This document shows positions 59,088 through 64,000 of a DNA stretch of 64,000 nt, piece after piece. Source of the DNA: Sideroxydans sp. GTDB taxonomy: Bacteria; Pseudomonadota; Gammaproteobacteria; Burkholderiales; Gallionellaceae. Numbering within the stretch: the stretch's first letter is position 1; each line of letters opens with the position of its first letter. A model generated the notes under the pieces. It searched no databases. It was not told the origin of the DNA and was given only the letters and a program-made list of their open reading frames with translations. Where the stretch lies: NCBI GenBank assembly GCA_028707175.1, contig JAQTUV010000004.1, positions 357,951-421,950 of the forward strand. Direction: 5' to 3'. A program made the position numbers and the translations under genes.

Positions 59088-60647
59088 ATGTCCTTAAATC
59101 AAATATCACTTCCCCATAGCCGCAAACATCCACAGAAAGGTGCAGCCCTGATGTTGATGCTTGTCATCATGGTGATGGGCATCTCGGCAGTGCTGGTCAG
59201 TACACTCAATAGCAGTTCTGTTCAACTGAGCCGCGACAAAAAAACTGCTGACGTGTTAGCACAAGCAAAAGAGGCATTGATAGGACGGGCGGCATCCGAT
59301 CCCAATCGACCTGGCAGCTTACCTTGTCCTGATGCGGTGACTGACAATGCGGGCACCAACATCCCCAATGATGGAATCGCAGACTTGCTGGTTGGCAATG
59401 AGTGTCCTAGTTATGTAGGCCGTTTACCTTGGAAAACATTGGGTATACCTGATTTACGTGATGGATCAGGTGAACGACTATGGTACGCACTATCGCGTAA
59501 CTTTCGTGATGATAATTCCGTTGTTATTAATAGTGAGACCTTAGGATCACTCACCCTGAGTGGCAATCAAACAGAGAACAATATTGCCGCGATTATTTTT
59601 GCTCCCGGCGCCCCCCTCTGTAACCAATCACGCACAAACAATGCGACCGTTAATCATTATCTTGAAGCGATGAGCGCAACCTCCGCTACCGATGCATCAG
59701 TCGCAAGTACCAGCAATGATTGCGCCCACGCCCCCTACAACGACCAACACCTAGTCATCACGACGGCACATCTTATACAGCCCCTAGAAATGCGCATCGC
59801 GCGTGAAGTAAAAGCATGTTTAGATAGCTACGCAATAGATAAAAACAATAGGTACCCTTGGGCTGCACCTGCGCAAAATTGGTATTACTCAGGAAAGACA
59901 GATAGTCAATTTGGTCATATTCCCTACCAAGCCCCCATCACCAACTCTAAAGTTAATGACTTTCTTGATGCGCTGGCTAACTTACAAACCAAGGTCAACG
60001 CCTGTATTGTGAATGACAGCAACACCAATTCAGATGCGCTAGATCACGCTGGCGCCGATTTGGAACAAGCCGCCAACACTTTGAAAGAGGCACAGCCAAC
60101 CACCCCTGCCATTCCTTCAGCAGTTACATATCCTGGGAAACAAGCGGGGGACATAGCTCAAAACAACGACATGTGCGACACCATTCACGGCAATCCAACT
60201 ACCAATAGCGTACAGACCAATTTGAATGATGCGACTGCTGCCCTCACCGCAACCTTATCGAACTACACTGCAACCAGCAATTCAGACAACGCTGTTAAAT
60301 GCGATGGTTTGTTTAAAAATAGTAGCTATTGGAAGGATTGGAAAGATTTGGTTTTCTATCAAGTGGATGATGCCTATAAGCCAGGTGCTATTGCTTCAGG
60401 GACTGGATCGATAACGATTAACGGCGAAGGAGGTTATCGCGCTACGGTGTTAGTGGCCCGCTCAACCATCTCCCCCCAAGTGCGCTCGCCATTAGCAACT
60501 CCACCAACAGGATATTTAGAAGGAGGGAATGCACATGCATCCAGCAATCCAAATGAAAGCTTCATCAGCAACCGCCCTGGCGAAGCCGCTTTTAGCACCG
60601 TAAATGATTTGATTCTATGTCTAGATGGGCGACAAAAGTGCAAATAA
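59088..60647 (+). CDS. Large pseudopilin-like protein lacking E5
   Basis: The 519-residue protein has a long leader with a basic stretch, then KGAALMLMLVIMVMGISAVL, a prepilin-type membrane helix. The usual Glu at position 5 after the cleavage glycine is replaced by Met, as in GspK-type tip pseudopilins. The ectodomain starts EALIGRAASDPNRPGSLPCP and has GRLPWKTLGIPDLRDGSGER. The remaining 300 residues are Asn/Thr-rich and unlike anything I know. It is far larger than normal pilins. Confidence 0.75.
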   Translation: MSLNQISLPHSRKHPQKGAALMLMLVIMVMGISAVLVSTLNSSSVQLSRDKKTADVLAQAKEALIGRAASDPNRPGSLPCPDAVTDNAGTNIPNDGIADLLVGNECPSYVGRLPWKTLGIPDLRDGSGERLWYALSRNFRDDNSVVINSETLGSLTLSGNQTENNIAAIIFAPGAPLCNQSRTNNATVNHYLEAMSATSATDASVASTSNDCAHAPYNDQHLVITTAHLIQPLEMRIAREVKACLDSYAIDKNNRYPWAAPAQNWYYSGKTDSQFGHIPYQAPITNSKVNDFLDALANLQTKVNACIVNDSNTNSDALDHAGADLEQAANTLKEAQPTTPAIPSAVTYPGKQAGDIAQNNDMCDTIHGNPTTNSVQTNLNDATAALTATLSNYTATSNSDNAVKCDGLFKNSSYWKDWKDLVFYQVDDAYKPGAIASGTGSITINGEGGYRATVLVARSTISPQVRSPLATPPTGYLEGGNAHASSNPNESFISNRPGEAAFSTVNDLILCLDGRQKCK

Positions 60648-60652
60648 ATAAG

Positions 60653-61453
60653 ATGAATACGCTGCGTAAAACCATGGGATTTTCTTTGGTCGAAATGGCA
60701 ATGGTCTTGGTGATTATCGCCCTCTTATTGGGAGGATTATTGCCAGTCATCTCAGGCCAAATCGAACTACAACGCAACACAGAAACGCGCAAAAAATTAG
60801 CTGAAATTCGGGAAGCGTTGTTAGGCTTTGCCGTAGCGAATAATCGCCTGCCCTGTCCCGCACAAGCCACACTCGCCACGGGCGCTGCTGATGCAGGACA
60901 AGAAGCCCGCATCAGCACCAACTGCGCATGTCAAACCAGCTCAGGTAGTGGCAAAAAAATAGCCGATGCAGGCGGCTCAAGAGTAGCTTGTGGCGATACC
61001 TCCGTGGCAGGCGTTATTCCATGGGCAACATTGGGCGTAAGTGAAACAGATGCATGGGGAAGACGCTTCAGTTACCAAGTAACCGAGGACTTTGCCGACG
61101 GAACGGCTGGCACAAGTGAAGCGGCAGCGGCTGCATGCCAAAAGTCAACCGGTGTTTCCTTCCAAATGTGCTCAGAAGCCAATCTGAGAGTATTGATTGC
61201 CGCAAGTAGCGCAACCATTTTAGTAGATTTTGTACCCGCCATCGTGGTATCACATGGTGTTAATGGCTCGGGTGGCTATACAAGCTCAGGCCTTAAATTA
61301 GCCAATAGCACTAATGCTGATGAAATTGAAAATGCAGACATTACCAACAGCTTGGTCAGCCATGATCCATCCCCCACTTTCGACGATTTGCTCACCTGGG
61401 TTCCTCCCAACCTACTACTAAGCCGCATGATCAGCGCCGGTAAGCTCCCCTAA
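60653..61453 (+). CDS. Prepilin-like protein with shared LPCP ectodomain
   Basis: The 267-residue protein has a classic prepilin N-terminus: leader ending MGF with GFSLVEMAMVLVIIALLL, Glu at position 5. The ectodomain has EALLGFAVANNRLPCP, cysteines at CACQ, and a VIPWATLGVSETDAWGRR region that matches the upstream protein. A prepilin peptidase should cut it, but none is in the window. The ATG at 60653 lies 5 bases after the upstream stop. It ends the operon; only weak hairpins follow. Confidence 0.8.
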   Translation: MNTLRKTMGFSLVEMAMVLVIIALLLGGLLPVISGQIELQRNTETRKKLAEIREALLGFAVANNRLPCPAQATLATGAADAGQEARISTNCACQTSSGSGKKIADAGGSRVACGDTSVAGVIPWATLGVSETDAWGRRFSYQVTEDFADGTAGTSEAAAAACQKSTGVSFQMCSEANLRVLIAASSATILVDFVPAIVVSHGVNGSGGYTSSGLKLANSTNADEIENADITNSLVSHDPSPTFDDLLTWVPPNLLLSRMISAGKLP

Positions 61454-61624
61454 CCCCTCTAAAAATATATAATCATTTTCCTCACTTTTTGAGGAACTCA
61501 CTGCCTGCAAGGCACTCGTAACAGCCGAGTTGTAACACTCGGCGAATCCGAACCTTGTTATGCAGCTTGCGCAGTATCGTTTGTCATTGCATTTAATCGT
61601 CTAAATTTTATTGAGGAGAGCGCT

Positions 61625-62314
61625 ATGAATAAATACGCAGCAGAATTGGTGGGGACGTTTTGGTTGGTATTAGGGGGATGTGGCAGCGCGGTTTTGGCGG
61701 CTGCTTTTCCTGAATTGGGGATTGGTTTGATGGGTGTGTCGTTGGCTTTTGGTTTAACCGTACTGACGATGGCTTACACCATTGGCCATATTTCGGGCTG
61801 CCATTTAAATCCAGCCGTATCTATCGGCCTGTGGGCTGGTGGTCGTTTCGAGGCGAAAGAATTGCTGCCCTACATCGCTGCACAAGTGATTGGCGCAGTG
61901 GTTGCTGGCGGTGTGTTGTACCTGATCGCCAGCGGCAAGGCGGGCTTTGATGTGTCGTCAGGTTTTGCCTCCAACGGTTACGGCGAACATTCACCCGCGC
62001 AGTATTCGCTGTTGGCAGCCTTGGTGACTGAGGTGGTGATGACGATGATGTTCTTGTTCATCATCATGGGCGCAACGGATGAACGCGCGCCTAAGGGGTT
62101 TGCCCCGATTGCAATCGGGCTTGGCCTAACCTTAATCCACCTCATCAGCATTCCTGTGACGAACACTTCTGTGAACCCTGCGCGCAGCACTGGCGTCGCT
62201 TTGTATGTTGGCGATTGGGCAATGGGACAATTGTGGTTGTTCTGGCTTGCGCCAATTGCAGGGGCGGTGTTGGGTGCAACGCTTTACCGATTCATCAGTA
62301 AACAAGCAAACTAA
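61625..62314 (+). CDS. aqpZ: Aquaporin Z
   Basis: AqpZ is a water channel of the inner membrane. The 229-residue protein has six membrane segments and both NPA motifs: HLNPAVSIG near 60-68 and SVNPARSTG near 182-190. Residues around the pore (the small-side-chain and arginine after the second NPA) fit a water-selective channel. GAGGAG lies upstream of the ATG. The 171 bases before it hold a 7-pair hairpin near 61523-61543 but no T-run. Confidence 0.95.
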   Translation: MNKYAAELVGTFWLVLGGCGSAVLAAAFPELGIGLMGVSLAFGLTVLTMAYTIGHISGCHLNPAVSIGLWAGGRFEAKELLPYIAAQVIGAVVAGGVLYLIASGKAGFDVSSGFASNGYGEHSPAQYSLLAALVTEVVMTMMFLFIIMGATDERAPKGFAPIAIGLGLTLIHLISIPVTNTSVNPARSTGVALYVGDWAMGQLWLFWLAPIAGAVLGATLYRFISKQAN

Positions 62315-62322
62315 GCCTCAAA

Positions 62323-62350
62323 GAAGAAGCCCGCAACAGCGGGCTTCTTC
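62323..62350. terminator. Shared terminator of aqpZ and metallopeptidase gene
   Basis: A perfect 12-pair stem GAAGAAGCCCGC / GCGGGCTTCTTC with loop AACA sits between two convergent genes. Both strands are pyrimidine-rich after the stem, so it can end either transcript. Confidence 0.88.
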
Positions 62351-62370
62351 ACTTCAGCGGGTCTCAAGTA

Positions 62371-63240
62371 TTAAAGCTGTCTTGCCTGAAATGTATTGCA
62401 CTGATTCATATCGCCGCTTTGCGCGCCCACGGTGAACCACCGCATGCGCTGCTCAGAGCTGCCATGTGTGAAAGATTCCGGCACAACGTAACCGCGCGAT
62501 TGTTGTTGCAAGCGATCATCGCCCACGCCCGCAGCGGCACTCAATGCACTTTCAATATCGCCTTGTTCAAGGAATTGTCTAGATTCATTGGTACGGTTTG
62601 CCCACACACCGGCTAGGCAGTCGGCTTGTAGCTCCATCCGCACCGATAATGCATTGGCTTCAGCCTCGCCCGCACGTTGCTGTGCAGCATGTACCTTCCC
62701 TGCGATGCCCAACATGTTTTGTACGTGATGTCCTACCTCGTGGGCGATGACATAGGCTTGCGCAAAATCCCCCTTTGCACCCAGTCGATTGTGCAACTCA
62801 TCGAAGAAGGAAAGATCGAGATAGAGCTTTTGATCGGCAGGGCAATAAAACGGCCCCATCGCCGACTCTGCCGCACCACAACCCGACTGCACCGCGCCCG
62901 TGAATAGCACCATCTTGGGCATCTGATATTGACGCTGGTTTTCAGCAAACACTTGCTGCCATGTGTCTTCGGTTTGCCCGAGAACAACAGATGAAAATTT
63001 AGCGAGGTGATTTTCTTCTGCACTGCGTGTTGCGGGATCGGCCGTCTGCACTTGTCCACCGCCCTGCATATTGCTGACTTGCTCGATGGCCATTTGCGGG
63101 TCAACGCCTAGATACATGGCGATAAGCCCCACCACCACCGTGCCAACCAAGCCCATCTTGCGTCCACCACCGAATCGCCCGCCCGAACTGCCGCGCACGT
63201 CCTCGACGTTACTACTCTCTCTATCATTCTCCCAACGCAT
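62371..63240 (-). CDS. Neutral zinc metallopeptidase (YpfJ family)
   Basis: The 289-residue protein has a short cytoplasmic N-terminus, a membrane helix (MGLVGTVVVGLIAMYLGV) and a zinc site HEVGHH (HExxH) in AYVIAHEVGHHVQNMLG near 163-179. The family is YpfJ/KPN_02809. A glutamate in the later ELQADCLAG could be the third ligand. It is probably anchored to the inner membrane with its catalytic part in the periplasm. Function not known. cysS lies upstream on the same strand, 23 bases away. Confidence 0.9.
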   Translation of the reverse strand: MRWENDRESSNVEDVRGSSGGRFGGGRKMGLVGTVVVGLIAMYLGVDPQMAIEQVSNMQGGGQVQTADPATRSAEENHLAKFSSVVLGQTEDTWQQVFAENQRQYQMPKMVLFTGAVQSGCGAAESAMGPFYCPADQKLYLDLSFFDELHNRLGAKGDFAQAYVIAHEVGHHVQNMLGIAGKVHAAQQRAGEAEANALSVRMELQADCLAGVWANRTNESRQFLEQGDIESALSAAAGVGDDRLQQQSRGYVVPESFTHGSSEQRMRWFTVGAQSGDMNQCNTFQARQL

Positions 63241-63263
63241 CGCATCCCCCCGAAAGTTTGAAT

Positions 63264-64000
63264 CTAACTACGGCGCCATGTTGTACCTTGTGACGAATCC
63301 TCCAACACGATTCCAGCTGCTAATAATTCTTTGCGAATGCGGTCTGCTTCGGCGAAATTCTTGGATTTCTTAGCCGTGATACGGGCTTCGATCTGTGCAT
63401 TGATTGCCGCATCATCCAGCCCGCCTTCATTTGCCTCACCTTGCAAGAATGCTTGCGCATCGCGCTGCAACAAACCTAGCACTCCGGCCAACGTCTTCAG
63501 TTGTGACGCTGCTTCCGCAGATTGACTGCGGTTGACTTCGTTAGCTAGATCAAACAATACGGCCACAGCCTCCGGCGTGTTGAAATCATCGTCCATCGCT
63601 GCTTGGAAGCGTTGCGCATAGGGCGCGTTCCAATCAACTGCAACGTGAGTTTGTAGGTCGAGATTCATCTCGACAGCATCCAGTCGGGATGAATCCCGAC
63701 CTACATCAACACCCTTCAATGCCGTATAGAGACGGGTCAACGCGCCCTTCGCATCATCCAGATGTTGGTCGGAGTAATTCAGCGGGCTGCGGTAATGCGC
63801 ACGCAAGATGAAGAATCGCACGACTTCGGCATCGTATTTCTTCAGCACTTCGCGGATGGTGAAAAAGTTGCCGAGGCTCTTGGACATCTTCTCGTTGTCC
63901 ACGCGCACGAAGCCGTTGTGCATCCAGTAGTTCACATACTGGCATTGGTGCGCACCTTCACTTTGTGCGATCTCGTTCTCATGGTGTGGGAACTGCAAGT
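63264..64000 (-). CDS. cysS: Cysteinyl-tRNA synthetase (C-terminal part)
   Basis: CysS charges tRNA-Cys. About 245 residues of the C-terminal half are visible: [17 protein letters not shown] (zinc and active-site region) and KMSKS in [18 protein letters not shown], then the helical anticodon-binding region. The gene is cut by the window end. A palindromic repeat at 63653-63704 is inserted in frame in the anticodon-binding region, adding a [18 protein letters not shown] peptide. The essential gene is probably still active. Confidence 0.96.
   Translation of the reverse strand, partial: LQFPHHENEIAQSEGAHQCQYVNYWMHNGFVRVDNEKMSKSLGNFFTIREVLKKYDAEVVRFFILRAHYRSPLNYSDQHLDDAKGALTRLYTALKGVDVGRDSSRLDAVEMNLDLQTHVAVDWNAPYAQRFQAAMDDDFNTPEAVAVLFDLANEVNRSQSAEAASQLKTLAGVLGLLQRDAQAFLQGEANEGGLDDAAINAQIEARITAKKSKNFAEADRIRKELLAAGIVLEDSSQGTTWRRS
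63653..63704. repeat. GTAGGTCGGG-family palindrome inside cysS
   Basis: A 52-base inverted repeat (GTAGGTCGAGATTCATCTCG ... CGGGATGAATCCCGACCTAC) with one compensating change in the left arm. On the minus strand it encodes VGRDSSRL...NLDLQ, the same phase as the copies inside the addA-like gene. Confidence 0.92.

Noticed and set aside
61523..61543. Hairpin GCCGAGT...ACTCGGC before aqpZ as a terminator for the pilus operon
   Set aside because: The stem has only 7 pairs and no T-run follows; it may be a leader structure, but there is no evidence for this.

Overview
The window comes from a betaproteobacterial chromosome. The block lptA-lptB-rpoN-hpf-ptsN-hprK-rapZ, the mlaFEDCB-murA-hisG-hisD block, the short (HisZ-dependent type) HisG, FolE2 and the xseB-ispA-dxs order all fit the order Nitrosomonadales. 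A Gallionellaceae-like iron or nitrite oxidiser is my best guess, from gene order and moderate GC, not from a search. No rRNA, tRNA, CRISPR array, prophage or complete insertion sequence was seen.

Layout: 1-6419 (+) holds LPS export, sigma-54, the nitrogen PTS/HPr kinase/RapZ cluster, a small NusG-II/Gx membrane pair and ubiX. 6533-11567 (-) holds mutY, an AsmA protein, a radical SAM protein and an AhpD-like protein. 11768-15689 (+) holds small proteins, an HD-GYP protein fused to hemerythrin, and a catalytically degenerate fragment of a CCA-adding enzyme. 15790-24664 (-) holds an AAA+ ATPase of unknown role, an AddA/AddB-like helicase-nuclease pair and a 7Fe ferredoxin. Both nuclease genes carry dispersed palindromic repeats inserted in frame. 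24778-25910 (-) holds PsiF and a glutamine amidotransferase. 26053-31334 is an accessory redox cluster: a divergent HxlR regulator, a secreted hydrolase, two short-chain dehydrogenases and two MDR reductases. Three direct repeats form a likely operator, and one gene is clearly GC-rich.

31611-37534 (-) holds htpG with a good sigma-32 promoter, then folE2, dxs, ispA and xseB. 37719-40700 (+) holds five small accessory genes. 40847-47551 (-) holds rpmG, rpmB, hisD, hisG, murA and the Mla phospholipid transport operon. 47604-61453 (+) is the most distinctive part: a sigma-54 response regulator followed by a tightly packed MSHA-like pilus/secretion operon (mshM-L-N-E-G-I-J-K-like). It ends in two large prepilin-like proteins that share an ectodomain, with no MshA-like major pilin and no prepilin peptidase in the window. 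61625-64000 holds aqpZ, a zinc metallopeptidase and the 3' part of cysS, which also carries an in-frame repeat.

The genes suggest several linked circuits. Sigma-54 (rpoN) could serve the sigma-54 activator at 47604. The HD-GYP/hemerythrin protein may adjust c-di-GMP, and the pilus ATPase has an MshEN-type N-terminal domain that can bind c-di-GMP in relatives. At least four unrelated short repeat families are spread through intergenic DNA and coding sequence.
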